From the NCBI GenBank assembly GCA_034431895.1, contig DAOUCM010000062.1:1-18440 (forward strand): a stretch of DNA of 18,440 nucleotides, in the 5' to 3' direction. This document shows positions 7,178 through 15,245 of the stretch, one piece after another. A model generated the notes under the pieces. The model did not search any database, had not been told where the DNA came from, and saw nothing but the letters and a program-made list of their open reading frames with translations. Origin of the DNA: JAABUE01 sp034431895. Lineage in GTDB: Bacteria > Chloroflexota > Anaerolineae > Anaerolineales > Villigracilaceae. Both the position numbers and the translations under genes were made by a program. How positions within the stretch are numbered: the stretch's first letter is position 1; each line of letters begins with the position of its first letter.

Positions 7178-8653
7178 TTACATTTTGTCAAGCAAATCAA
7201 TGGCGTGTTGCAGGCGCGCCAAGATCTTTTGCTTGCCGATGATTTCCATGCTTTCGAACAGCGGCGGGCTGACTGTTTGCCCCGTAATGGCTACACGCAA
7301 GATGCCGAAGACCTGGCCCGGCTTGAGAGACAGGCGTTCCACTAAATCACGCAGGGGCGGCTCGACAGCGGCATGGGTGATTTGGGGCAGGCTCGCCAAG
7401 AGGGTGTATGCCTGACGAGCAACCTCGGCAGATTGCCGTGCATCGAGGCCTTTGGCAATCAATTCGGAGGGGTTCGGCTCGACCGTCTCCTGGAAGAAAA
7501 AGCCTCCAAAAGCAATGCAATCGTCCAGGGTCACCAGGCGCTCCCGCAGGAGGGGGGTGATGGCCAGCAGCGTCGTATCTTCGACGCGATAATTGGCGCG
7601 GGTGAAGAAAGGCTTGAGGCGCGCTGCCAGGTCCTCGGTCGGTAAGAGGCGGATGTGCGCGCCGTTGAAGTGATCCAATTTCTCGAAATTGATGGCGGCC
7701 GGGGAGGGCGTCAATTTGTCTACATCGAAGCGTTCTATCATTTCGTCGAGGGTCATCACGTCATCTTCCGGCACACCCCAACCCATCAGGGCGATCCAGT
7801 TCAGCACACCTTCGGGAGTGTAACCCAGGGCCGGCAAATCTTTGATGAAAATGGAATGACCGTCTTTGATGGCGTCGGCGGCTTCGCGTTTGCTCATTTT
7901 GCCCTTGCCGCTCGGCTTGAGGAAAACCGAAAGATGCACCCACACCGGCTCGTCCCATCCAAAGGCGCGCACAATCTGGACATGCAGGGGGAAAGTAGAA
8001 AGCCACTCGGAACCTCGAAAGACATGGGTAATGCCCATCAGATGGTCATCCACCATGGCCGCCAAATGATAGGTGGGCAGGCCATCGGCTTTGAGCAGCA
8101 CAGTGTCGTCCAAATAGCGGTTTTCGGTCACGATGTCGCCGCGCAGGTGATCGTGAGCAGTGGTAGTGCCTTCGTAAGGCATTTTGAAACGGATGACATA
8201 CGGCTCGCCAGAGGCAATGCGGCGAGCCGCTTGGTCGGGGTCCAGATTGCGGCAGGCGCCATCGTAACGAGTCTTCTCTTTGCGAGCCTGCTGTTCCTGA
8301 CGCACGCGGGCCAAGCGCTCAGGGGAGCAAAAGCAGGGGAAGGCATAGCCTTTTTGCACCAATTCCTGGGCATGGCGCAGGTAGATTTCACGGCGCTCGG
8401 TCTGACGGTAGGGACCATAAGGGCCGCCAATGTGAGGGCCTTCGTCAGGAGGGATGCCAAGCCAGTCGAGGCTGTCGAAGATTTCTTGTTCTGCGCCTTC
8501 GACGAAGCGTTTCTGGTCGGTATCTTCGATGCGCAAGATGAATTGTCCACCCGTCTTGCGCGCCAAAAGGTAATTATAGAGGGCAGTACGAGCAGAGCCA
8601 AGGTGGAAATGACCGGTGGGCGAGGGCGCCATGCGGACGCGAGCAGGTTTCAC
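7178..8653 (-). CDS. gltX: Glutamyl-tRNA synthetase
   Basis: Charges tRNA-Glu with glutamate in the cytoplasm. Class I synthetase signatures: a HIGH-type motif in PSPTGHFHLGS (residues 10-20) and KMSKR at residues 252-256. A putative zinc site CFC...Y...C is present in the segment that follows (around FPCFCSPERLARVR to YDGACR), as in many bacterial GluRS. Length is 491 aa, as expected. I choose the GTG at 8653 because a GAGGA (8662-8666) lies eight bases upstream; a TTG at 8668 would add five residues with no good ribosome site. The gap to the rodA stop is 11 bases and the ribosome site overlaps that stop, indicating co-transcription with the cell-shape genes. Confidence 0.95.
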   Translation of the reverse strand: MKPARVRMAPSPTGHFHLGSARTALYNYLLARKTGGQFILRIEDTDQKRFVEGAEQEIFDSLDWLGIPPDEGPHIGGPYGPYRQTERREIYLRHAQELVQKGYAFPCFCSPERLARVRQEQQARKEKTRYDGACRNLDPDQAARRIASGEPYVIRFKMPYEGTTTAHDHLRGDIVTENRYLDDTVLLKADGLPTYHLAAMVDDHLMGITHVFRGSEWLSTFPLHVQIVRAFGWDEPVWVHLSVFLKPSGKGKMSKREAADAIKDGHSIFIKDLPALGYTPEGVLNWIALMGWGVPEDDVMTLDEMIERFDVDKLTPSPAAINFEKLDHFNGAHIRLLPTEDLAARLKPFFTRANYRVEDTTLLAITPLLRERLVTLDDCIAFGGFFFQETVEPNPSELIAKGLDARQSAEVARQAYTLLASLPQITHAAVEPPLRDLVERLSLKPGQVFGILRVAITGQTVSPPLFESMEIIGKQKILARLQHAIDLLDKM

Positions 8654-8664
8654 AGTTTTGTTCC

Positions 8665-9798
8665 TCAAAAATCCAAAGCCTTATGACGGAGGGCGACGCT
8701 TTCGACCAGCCCAATACCCAGCATGAGGGCGGTCAAGCCGCTGCCGCCGTAACTGATGAAAGGTAAAGGCAAGCCAGACACCGGCACGATGTTCATGTTT
8801 ACGCCGATATTGACCGCGCCCTGGAAGAAGATCAACGTTGCCACCCCGTAGGCAATCGCCGCGCCAGATACATCTCTGGCACGCTGAGCAGCGCGCAGGC
8901 AGCGCCAGATAATCAAGGCCAACACCAGGATGACGAGCAAACCGCCCACGAAGCCAAATTCTTCGGCAACGGCAGAGAAGATGAAGTCGGTGTGACGGAC
9001 CTTCAAAAAGCGGAGTTGGGTTTGCGAGCCGTGACCATATCCCTGGCCGAACAAACCGCCAGCGCCAATGGCAATCAGAGCCTGCTGGACGTTGTACGTC
9101 GCACCAAAGGTGGCCGTTTTGTCAGGGAAAATAAAATTGGCAATGCGATCCTGCTGGTATTGTTGCAAGAAGGGTAGCCGCAAACCAGCCACGATCGTTC
9201 CCACCACCACCAAAAGAGCAAGCGCCCCAAGCGAACCAAAGCCAATCAAGTGCTTCAACTGCAAGCCATTCAACCAAAGCAAGGTCAACCAGATGACGTT
9301 GATGACAACGACATTGCTCAAATTCGGCTGGAGTAAGATCCAGATGGTCAATCCCCACACCCACAGCAGGCTGAAAAAAATCCAGCGCAAATCGCGAGGA
9401 CGATCCTTGTTCTTTTCGAAGTAACGCGCCAGAATCAGAATGATAGCAATCTTAGCAAATTCTGTGGGCTGCAAGAACAGAACGCCAATGGAAAACCACC
9501 TGGCAGCCCCAAACACAGCCTGGGCGCTCAAGAAAAGCGCAAACAGCAGGATGCTCATCACAATGAAAATGGGCAGGTATAGAGAAGTCCAATAGCGGTA
9601 ATCTATGGCGCCCACGATGAAAATCAAGACCAACCCCAACAAGGCAAAGTACAGCTGCCGGGTGACCAACGGGAGCAGGACTTCGTTGCCGGCCACAGCA
9701 GAACGAATCATAGCCACGCCCAAGGCAGACGCCAGGACGATTGCGCCCAACAGCCAGAAATCGAAATGTCGCCAGGAAATATCGCGCAGCATACTCAT
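8665..9798 (-). CDS. rodA: Rod-shape-determining peptidoglycan glycosyltransferase RodA (SEDS family)
   Basis: Integral membrane glycosyltransferase that polymerises lipid II into glycan strands with PBP2 as partner in the elongasome. About ten hydrophobic segments are visible in 377 aa. Family hallmarks: FLQPTEFAKIA, RHTDFIFSAVAEEFG (containing the Asp known to be essential in RodA), and the C-terminal VPVSGLPLPFISYGGSGL. The usual QPDLGT motif reads QPNLSN here. The ATG at 9798 overlaps the minE stop as ATGA; a second ATG at 9792 with AGG six bases upstream is equally possible. It is separated from its partner mrdA by minCDE but on the same strand and in the same compact run. Confidence 0.93.
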   Translation of the reverse strand: MSMLRDISWRHFDFWLLGAIVLASALGVAMIRSAVAGNEVLLPLVTRQLYFALLGLVLIFIVGAIDYRYWTSLYLPIFIVMSILLFALFLSAQAVFGAARWFSIGVLFLQPTEFAKIAIILILARYFEKNKDRPRDLRWIFFSLLWVWGLTIWILLQPNLSNVVVINVIWLTLLWLNGLQLKHLIGFGSLGALALLVVVGTIVAGLRLPFLQQYQQDRIANFIFPDKTATFGATYNVQQALIAIGAGGLFGQGYGHGSQTQLRFLKVRHTDFIFSAVAEEFGFVGGLLVILVLALIIWRCLRAAQRARDVSGAAIAYGVATLIFFQGAVNIGVNMNIVPVSGLPLPFISYGGSGLTALMLGIGLVESVALRHKALDF

Positions 9799-10061
9799 CC
9801 TGCGTGGCGGCGCGAAACGCTCCTGAGAGGAATATCGGCCACCAAACGCTGCTCCCGCCCTCGCCGCTCCAAGCCGATTTGCACTGCATCGGGGTCTATA
9901 TCTACATGGCGGGAGATGACCGTCAGGATATCGTCTTTCAAGGCTTCCAATTCTGCCGGCGTCAAATCGGTGCGATCGTGAATCAAGACCAATTGCAAGC
10001 GTTCTTTGGCGCTTTGAGCGCTGGAGGGGCGGCCAGACAATCGTTCGAAGAAACTGCTCAT
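9795..10061 (-). CDS. minE: Cell division topological specificity factor MinE
   Basis: Stimulates the MinD ATPase at the membrane and drives MinCD redistribution so that the septum forms mid-cell. The 88-aa size fits. The N-terminal SFFERLSG segment matches the membrane-targeting end, AKERLQLVLIHDR is the MinD-interacting stretch, and LTPAELEALKDDILTVISRHVDID is followed by the C-terminal topological-specificity region. The ATG at 10061 is preceded by GGAGG/AGGA lying inside the end of minD; the gap to the minD stop is one base. The stop overlaps the start of rodA. Confidence 0.95.
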   Translation of the reverse strand: MSSFFERLSGRPSSAQSAKERLQLVLIHDRTDLTPAELEALKDDILTVISRHVDIDPDAVQIGLERRGREQRLVADIPLRSVSRRHAG

Positions 10062-10062
10062 C

Positions 10063-10860
10063 TTATTTCCTCCCCGTCAATCGCTGCAAACGCGCCCATA
10101 GACCATCGTGGGCATCCAAATCAAGGAAAGGTACTTGTTGACCTTGCAAGCGTAAGGCAATGTTGCGAAAGGCCTGCCCGGCTTTGCTCTTGCCATCCAG
10201 CGCAATCGGCGTACCGCGATTGGTGCCAACGATGACACTTTCATCTTCTGGCACAATCCCTATCAAGGGAATGGCTAGCAAATCCAAGACATCCTCAGCC
10301 GAAAGCATGTCGTGATTTCTAACCATAGAGGGGTTCAGCCGGTTGATGACGAGGCTCGGTGCGCCTTTTCCTTCCGCCTCCAACAGACCAACGACACGGT
10401 CTGCATCGCGCACCGCAGAGACTTCAGGGTTGGTGATGACCAGCACTTCATCGGCGGCGGCAATGGCGTTGCGAAATCCGCGCTCGATGCCGGCGGGCGA
10501 GTCGATCAACACCCAATCCACTTCGGGGCGCAACTCGTCGCACAGGCGCACCATATCGGAAGGCGAAACAGCGCTCTTGTCGCGGGTTTGCGCAGCAGGA
10601 ATGAGATACAGTTCAGGCAGGCGTTTGTCACGGATCATCGCCTGGCGAAGACGGCAGCGACCTTCGATGACATCTACCAAATCGTACACGATGCGGTTTT
10701 CCAATCCCATAACCACATCCAGATTGCGCAGGCCAATGTCGCCATCTATACAGCAAACTTTCTTGCCATCTGAGGCTAAAGCAACGGCAATGTTGGCTAC
10801 GGCGGTCGTTTTACCTACACCGCCTTTGCCGCTGGTGATCGTTATAATTTTTGCACTCAT
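10063..10860 (-). CDS. minD: Septum site-determining ATPase MinD
   Basis: ParA/Mrp-type ATPase that binds the membrane in the ATP form, recruits MinC and is released by MinE. The deviant Walker A motif GKGGVGKTT spans residues 11-19, with the signature Lys12 and catalytic Lys17. DGDIGLRNLD and VLIDSPAG are the switch I-like and Walker B regions. The C-terminal DGLWARLQRLTGRK forms a basic amphipathic helix typical of the membrane-targeting sequence. At 265 aa it is a normal length. AGGA lies about eight bases before the ATG. The gap from minC is 17 bases and minE follows after one base, so minCDE are translated from one message. Confidence 0.96.
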   Translation of the reverse strand: MSAKIITITSGKGGVGKTTAVANIAVALASDGKKVCCIDGDIGLRNLDVVMGLENRIVYDLVDVIEGRCRLRQAMIRDKRLPELYLIPAAQTRDKSAVSPSDMVRLCDELRPEVDWVLIDSPAGIERGFRNAIAAADEVLVITNPEVSAVRDADRVVGLLEAEGKGAPSLVINRLNPSMVRNHDMLSAEDVLDLLAIPLIGIVPEDESVIVGTNRGTPIALDGKSKAGQAFRNIALRLQGQQVPFLDLDAHDGLWARLQRLTGRK

Positions 10861-10877
10861 CGCATCATCCTGTCATG

Positions 10878-11561
10878 TCAAGTGGGCTGCCATGGAACTG
10901 CCTGCAACTTCCCTTCTTCGGACAAACTAGCCAGTTCGGGGCGGGGGTTTTGCTGCGGCCGCAGCATGGCCGAAACTTGGTCTGCAATGCGCAATTGAAT
11001 CGGCGAAAGATCAAGAGCCCCAATAACGGCTTGTGTATTGCCTTTGGAACCGGCGTGAATCATGCCGCGCGCGCGACCCCAAACGAACACGTTTCCCTCT
11101 GCGACAATCTCTGCGCCGGGATTGACATCGCCAAAGACGAACACATGCCCCGGGAATTCAATGCGCATCCCAGAGCGCAAAGTACGGCCAATGAAAAGCG
11201 CGGCCTCTGTGTCAGTGGTCTCTGGGGTATGGGTTTGCGCCTCCTGCGGACGAGGCTTCGAAATGCGCGTGGCCAAGCCAAGCAATTGCGCCGTTTTCTC
11301 GGTGGTCGCCGATTCGCTCACCACCGCCCAAAGCGTAATCCCTTGCTCCGAAAGACGGTCGCGCAAGGCCGACAACTCATTGACGCGCAGTGTTTGGGAG
11401 CCAACATCGAGCGCCACACGAGCGCCCCGGAAAAAGGGTTGCCGCGCTTCAATCTGTTGGAGCAAAGCGCTTTGCAGATCCTTCCATTCGCCGGGGCCCA
11501 GCGCAATCAACAAACCATCACGCAGTCCTTTGATTTGAAGCGCATCTTTTTGCTTATCCAT
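10878..11561 (-). CDS. minC: Septum site-determining protein MinC
   Basis: Inhibits FtsZ ring assembly away from mid-cell when recruited by MinD. The N-terminal domain (about residues 1-95) includes LDVGSQTLRVNELSALRDRL. A Pro/Thr-rich linker follows (KPRPQEAQTHTPETT), then the C-terminal beta-helix domain with IGRTLRSGMRIEFPGHVFVFGDVNPGAEI and AEGNVFVWG. From the ATG at 11561 it is 227 aa, a usual size. The open frame extends to a TTG at 11579, but that would leave almost no leader after the -10 element at 11593-11598. MinD and minE follow directly. Confidence 0.93.
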   Translation of the reverse strand: MDKQKDALQIKGLRDGLLIALGPGEWKDLQSALLQQIEARQPFFRGARVALDVGSQTLRVNELSALRDRLSEQGITLWAVVSESATTEKTAQLLGLATRISKPRPQEAQTHTPETTDTEAALFIGRTLRSGMRIEFPGHVFVFGDVNPGAEIVAEGNVFVWGRARGMIHAGSKGNTQAVIGALDLSPIQLRIADQVSAMLRPQQNPRPELASLSEEGKLQAVPWQPT

Positions 11562-11592
11562 ACCTGAACCAAAAGGCAACAGCCTGGCACAA

Positions 11593-11601
11593 ATTATAGC
11601 A
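11593..11601 (-). promoter_or_regulatory. Extended -10 promoter in front of minC
   Basis: On the minus strand TGC-TATAAT: a perfect -10 hexamer (11593-11598) with the TGn extension (11599-11601). No convincing -35 is seen. It lies between the mrdA stop (11610) and minC, predicting a transcript start near 11587 and a leader of about 25 bases. MinCDE-rodA-gltX could thus be expressed independently of the mreB promoter. Confidence 0.55.
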
Positions 11602-11609
11602 TGAAGAAC

Positions 11610-13862
11610 CTACCTGCCCCCATTTTGGGCAATATCAATGGCCTTGAGTTCGAAATAGGCCTCCATCACACGCCCGACCACCGGGGCAGCCACGCTAGCG
11701 CCTTCGCCGCCATTGTACATGAAGGCCATAATCGCAATCTCTGGATCGTCGAACGGCGCATAAGCCAGTGTCCAAGAATGGGTGGGCCATTCCCCAAATT
11801 GACAACGATTAGCCTTCAAGGCAACATCATCGCAGTATTCGGCTGTGCCGGTCTTGCCGGCTACCGCAATAGGGAAGCCAGAAAAGACCTCGTGCAGCGT
11901 GCCGCGCGGGTCGGTGACCGCCAGGCGCATACCTGCTTGCACAGCCTCGATGGTCGAGGGTTGGACGATTTTCATTTCGCCGGTCTCGGAGCAATACCCC
12001 CCTTCGCAACTATATCCTTTGATTTTGGGTGTGGTCGTCAGATCCCATTTCAAGTTGGGGACAAAGGGCGAAATCTGATAACTGCCGGCGGGCAACTCGG
12101 TCACGATCGCAGAATCGTCAAGATTGATCCAGGCGCGGCCTTCGTTGCGGCGCTCGGTAGAGCCTTGATAGGGAATCCAGAGCGAAAAGTCGTCTGGATT
12201 GAACCATACCTCGCTGACCTTTCCCTCGCTGTTGGTCACTTCGCGCACGATGGTAGGCTGCATGAGTTTGCCATCATTGGCAATGGTAGCCCCCGACATC
12301 AAAACCTGAAGCGGGGTCGCAATGACATATCCTTGCCCGACCGAGGCAATGTAAGTATCTCCGGTGGACCAGTTTTCGCCCTGATTGATGCGCTTCCATT
12401 GCGGAGAGGGAATGAGGCCATCTTGTTCACCAATCAATTGAATACCAGAACGCGCGCCATAACCCAACGCGCGGGCATACTCCCCAAGACGAAAGATGCC
12501 CAATCCCTCTTCGATTTCTTCCTCGAAGCCTCCGCCTAGTTTGTAAAAACATACGTTGCTGGAATAGGCAATACAATGCAAGAAATCCAACTGTCCAAAA
12601 CCGGCCTCGTTGATGACGCCGCGAATGTTATATACCCAGTCTACAAAAGGGCGCGTATTGGCGTCGGTACATGGCTCGTTGGGAGAAAACTTCTCGCATA
12701 GTTCGAGTTTGCCTGGCGTTTGAATCGTCTTATCGAGCGTTACCACCCCTTCATTGTAGGCGCCTGTAGCGGTAGACAATTTGAATACAGAGCCGGGGGG
12801 GTACTCGGCCTGGATAGCGTTATTCAGCAAAGGACGGCGAGGGTCTTCGCTGAGTTGCTCATAGTAATATGCAGGAATGAAACGCGCCATACGATTGTTT
12901 TCATACGTTGGATAGGTCACCATGGCGAGAATCTCACCTGTCTTGGGATTCATAGCAATGACCACACCACTCGAAATCCGAATCTTGCCAAAATAATTAT
13001 TCCAACTCTGGATTTCGGTCGTCAAAACTGCTTCGGCTGCCGCTTGCAAGCGCGTATCAATGGTCAGTTTGACGTTATAGCCAGGGACAGGCAAAATGGG
13101 AGGCTCTAAATTGCGAAGTTCCTTCCCAGCCACATCTACCTGAACGACGCGGCGGCCAGGCACACCCACCAAGAGGGGGTCTAAGGCGGCCTCGATGCCC
13201 GCATAACCAATCTTGTCTCGATTGGGGACAAAGCCTCTTTCTCGATAGGTCTCTTCCAACGTGGCCGGAATAGGACCCAAGAAGCCAATGACGTTGGCCG
13301 TCAACGAGCCGGTGGGATAATCACGAACCGGCTCGATTTGGATAGAAACGCCGGGCCAATCTACGGCGCGTTCACGCACAATGCGCGCAATGGTCTCATC
13401 TACATTGCATTTGACCTTGACCGGCCGATACGGCGCCAAGGAATCGCCCAATTCGACCAGTTGCGCAATGCCAGGGCCTGGCACACACTCGGCAACCAAC
13501 TTTGCATCTTCTACCGTCCCCTGCGAGGCAGGCACGTCAATCAACTCGGACAATTGCCGATAAATATTTTGAATATCCGCCTCCGAGTCGGGTAAATCGG
13601 CAGGCGTAACGACCACGTTGTAAGAAGCGAGATTGCCGGCCAGGATATAACCGTTGCGGTCATAAATGATGCCGCGCGCCGGCTGCAAGGAGATTGTAGA
13701 TGTGTAATTCTCGACCGCTTGCTCCAGCCAAACAGAGGATTGAAACACCTCCAACCCCAGCAAGCGAAACAGCAACCCCGCCATGACCGAAGCCATGACA
13801 AAATACAGCGCCCAAGCGCGCCACGCAAATGTTTGTTCGACAGCAGAAGAGGGGGAACTCAA
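11610..13862 (-). CDS. mrdA: Penicillin-binding protein 2 (class B transpeptidase of the elongasome)
   Basis: Membrane-anchored transpeptidase that cross-links peptidoglycan made by RodA during elongation. One N-terminal transmembrane segment (WALYFVMASVMAGLLFRLLGL) is followed by the pedestal domain with ARGIIYDRNG. The transpeptidase motifs are SVFK (Ser358-Lys361), SSN (Ser434-Asn436) and KTGTAE (Lys670-Gly672). Length is 750 aa, longer than typical PBP2 proteins, partly from extra sequence before KTG. The start is taken as TTG at 13862: AGGAGG lies four bases upstream and the TTGA overlaps the mreD stop. The open frame continues to 13889 but only through mreD coding sequence. The extracytoplasmic part contains ten cysteines, several in close pairs (for example YSCEGGYC), suggesting disulfides. 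It sits next to mreBCD, as in many rod-shaped bacteria. Confidence 0.93.
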   Translation of the reverse strand: MSSPSSAVEQTFAWRAWALYFVMASVMAGLLFRLLGLEVFQSSVWLEQAVENYTSTISLQPARGIIYDRNGYILAGNLASYNVVVTPADLPDSEADIQNIYRQLSELIDVPASQGTVEDAKLVAECVPGPGIAQLVELGDSLAPYRPVKVKCNVDETIARIVRERAVDWPGVSIQIEPVRDYPTGSLTANVIGFLGPIPATLEETYRERGFVPNRDKIGYAGIEAALDPLLVGVPGRRVVQVDVAGKELRNLEPPILPVPGYNVKLTIDTRLQAAAEAVLTTEIQSWNNYFGKIRISSGVVIAMNPKTGEILAMVTYPTYENNRMARFIPAYYYEQLSEDPRRPLLNNAIQAEYPPGSVFKLSTATGAYNEGVVTLDKTIQTPGKLELCEKFSPNEPCTDANTRPFVDWVYNIRGVINEAGFGQLDFLHCIAYSSNVCFYKLGGGFEEEIEEGLGIFRLGEYARALGYGARSGIQLIGEQDGLIPSPQWKRINQGENWSTGDTYIASVGQGYVIATPLQVLMSGATIANDGKLMQPTIVREVTNSEGKVSEVWFNPDDFSLWIPYQGSTERRNEGRAWINLDDSAIVTELPAGSYQISPFVPNLKWDLTTTPKIKGYSCEGGYCSETGEMKIVQPSTIEAVQAGMRLAVTDPRGTLHEVFSGFPIAVAGKTGTAEYCDDVALKANRCQFGEWPTHSWTLAYAPFDDPEIAIMAFMYNGGEGASVAAPVVGRVMEAYFELKAIDIAQNGGR

Positions 13863-14359
13863 TCGACCTCCTGCGCAGGATACACCCAATGCGCCAAATC
13901 GCGCATTATGGCATAAACAGGCAGAGCAAACAAGAGATTCAACAAGAGACTCGGTAAAACAATCAAACCAAGTGCTTCATTCAAGGTAAGAGGATACGAT
14001 AGGAATTGCAAAACAACATAAGCGCCGACATTCATGAACATTGTTCCTGCAAAGATTACGCTAAACATAGCCAATACAGGCGCCTGCCATAAGCGCCCGC
14101 GCAACAAATGAGCCAACGTCACCGTACCGAGGTAGCCTCCCAAAACAACCAGCCAGGGCATTCGAGAAACAAAAGAGACCAATATCCCTCCAAGAAAAGC
14201 CCATTGCCAGGAAGCATCAATATCCGTTTGCAACGCCCAGGTTGCCAGAATCACCAGCATCAAGTCGGCACAACCGGCCAGAAGGGTAATACGGCTGATA
14301 ACTGCCGACTGGAGGATGACAACCAGAATCAGCACAGGAAAGGCAATTAGAGTACGCAT
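13859..14359 (-). CDS. mreD: Rod shape-determining membrane protein MreD
   Basis: Small integral membrane protein of the elongasome that works with MreC. It has 166 aa and about five hydrophobic segments (residues 4-22, 32-45, 53-85, 95-118 and 128-150), with a short hydrophilic C-terminus. Sequence conservation in MreD is low, so the call rests on size, topology and position between mreC and mrdA. The ATG at 14359 follows the mreC stop after two bases, and its stop overlaps the mrdA start. Confidence 0.88.
   Translation of the reverse strand: MRTLIAFPVLILVVILQSAVISRITLLAGCADLMLVILATWALQTDIDASWQWAFLGGILVSFVSRMPWLVVLGGYLGTVTLAHLLRGRLWQAPVLAMFSVIFAGTMFMNVGAYVVLQFLSYPLTLNEALGLIVLPSLLLNLLFALPVYAIMRDLAHWVYPAQEVD
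13867..13872 (-). promoter_or_regulatory. Ribosome binding site deciding the mrdA TTG start
   Basis: AGGAGG on the minus strand four bases before TTG 13860-13862, located inside the last codons of mreD. It supports a coupled mreD/mrdA junction (TTGA overlap) rather than the TTG at 13889. Confidence 0.75.
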
Positions 14360-14361
14360 AC

Positions 14362-15207
14362 TCAGGGAGAAGTCGTTGGAATGAGCGGCTGGATATCAAC
14401 AGGCCGAAAGTTGGTAATCACCAGAACTATCTGCAAACGGGCAAAATCCACTGCCGGCTGCACAGCAGCCCGTTGAAAGAGTTCGACATCGAGTTTACGA
14501 ACGTTGAGGACCTGCCCAACAATCAAATCTGGGGGATAGCCGCCGCCCAAACCGGATGTCAACACAACATCTCCAATCTCCACTGCGGCATCTTGGGCAA
14601 GCATATCCAGCGAGAGGTCGCCCGTTACAGAGCCAACCAGAACTGCATCGGCCTCAGCATTTTGCAACCGCACATTGACCGCCGAGGCTGGATCGGTAAT
14701 CAATTGGACGCGCGCTGCCTCTGCAATGACCGCATCCACCCGTCCCACCAAACCCTGGTTGGTCACGACCGGCATGCCTCGCAAAATGCCATCGCTGGAA
14801 CCGCGATTAATGATGACATAATGCAAAAACGGACTAGGGTCGCGGCCAATGACCGCCGCGCCTTTGTACGTACTTTCTGGGTTGGCGCGCGAAAAATCCA
14901 CCAATGCCGCCAGGATTTGCGTCTCTCGCACTTGTTGTTGCAGTTCGATCACCTGCCCTTGTAAACGCGATACCTCCGCTTCCAGTTCGGCATTCCGCTG
15001 ACGGAGAGTCGCAATATCGCGCGGAGCGCTCAAAAAATCTTGGATCGCATTGTATCGGGTCGAAAACCAGGTTTGGACCGCAACGAACGCCCCTGTGATC
15101 CCGCGCGAAGCGCTGCTCAAATACCCTCCCAGCGCCAACATCAAAATCCCGCCTGCCACCAAAAAGACAATAGTCGTTCTCAAGGAACGATTCAGAAAAT
15201 CCTTCAT
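14362..15207 (-). CDS. mreC: Rod shape-determining protein MreC
   Basis: Bitopic membrane protein that forms an extracytoplasmic scaffold for PBP2 and RodA. From the ATG at 15207 it has 281 aa: an N-terminal basic stretch, one transmembrane segment (about residues 12-32), a coiled-coil-like region (RQRNAELEAEVSRLQGQV and the following residues, about 65-100), then the beta-rich MreC core with GRDPSPFLHYVIINRGSSDG and GLVGRVDAV. A TTG at 15213 would add two residues and is also possible; neither has a strong ribosome site. It lies 38 bases after mreB and two before mreD. Confidence 0.93.
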   Translation of the reverse strand: MKDFLNRSLRTTIVFLVAGGILMLALGGYLSSASRGITGAFVAVQTWFSTRYNAIQDFLSAPRDIATLRQRNAELEAEVSRLQGQVIELQQQVRETQILAALVDFSRANPESTYKGAAVIGRDPSPFLHYVIINRGSSDGILRGMPVVTNQGLVGRVDAVIAEAARVQLITDPASAVNVRLQNAEADAVLVGSVTGDLSLDMLAQDAAVEIGDVVLTSGLGGGYPPDLIVGQVLNVRKLDVELFQRAAVQPAVDFARLQIVLVITNFRPVDIQPLIPTTSP

Positions 15208-15245
15208 ACCCAAACCAATCGCATGAACGCAAAAAGCAAACGCGC

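Noticed and set aside
7655..8686. Plus-strand open frame of 343 codons opposite gltX
   Set aside because: Antisense shadow of a certain glutamyl-tRNA synthetase gene; no recognisable domain.
11601..12539. Plus-strand open frame of 312 codons opposite mrdA
   Set aside because: Antisense shadow; the minus strand encodes intact transpeptidase motifs throughout.
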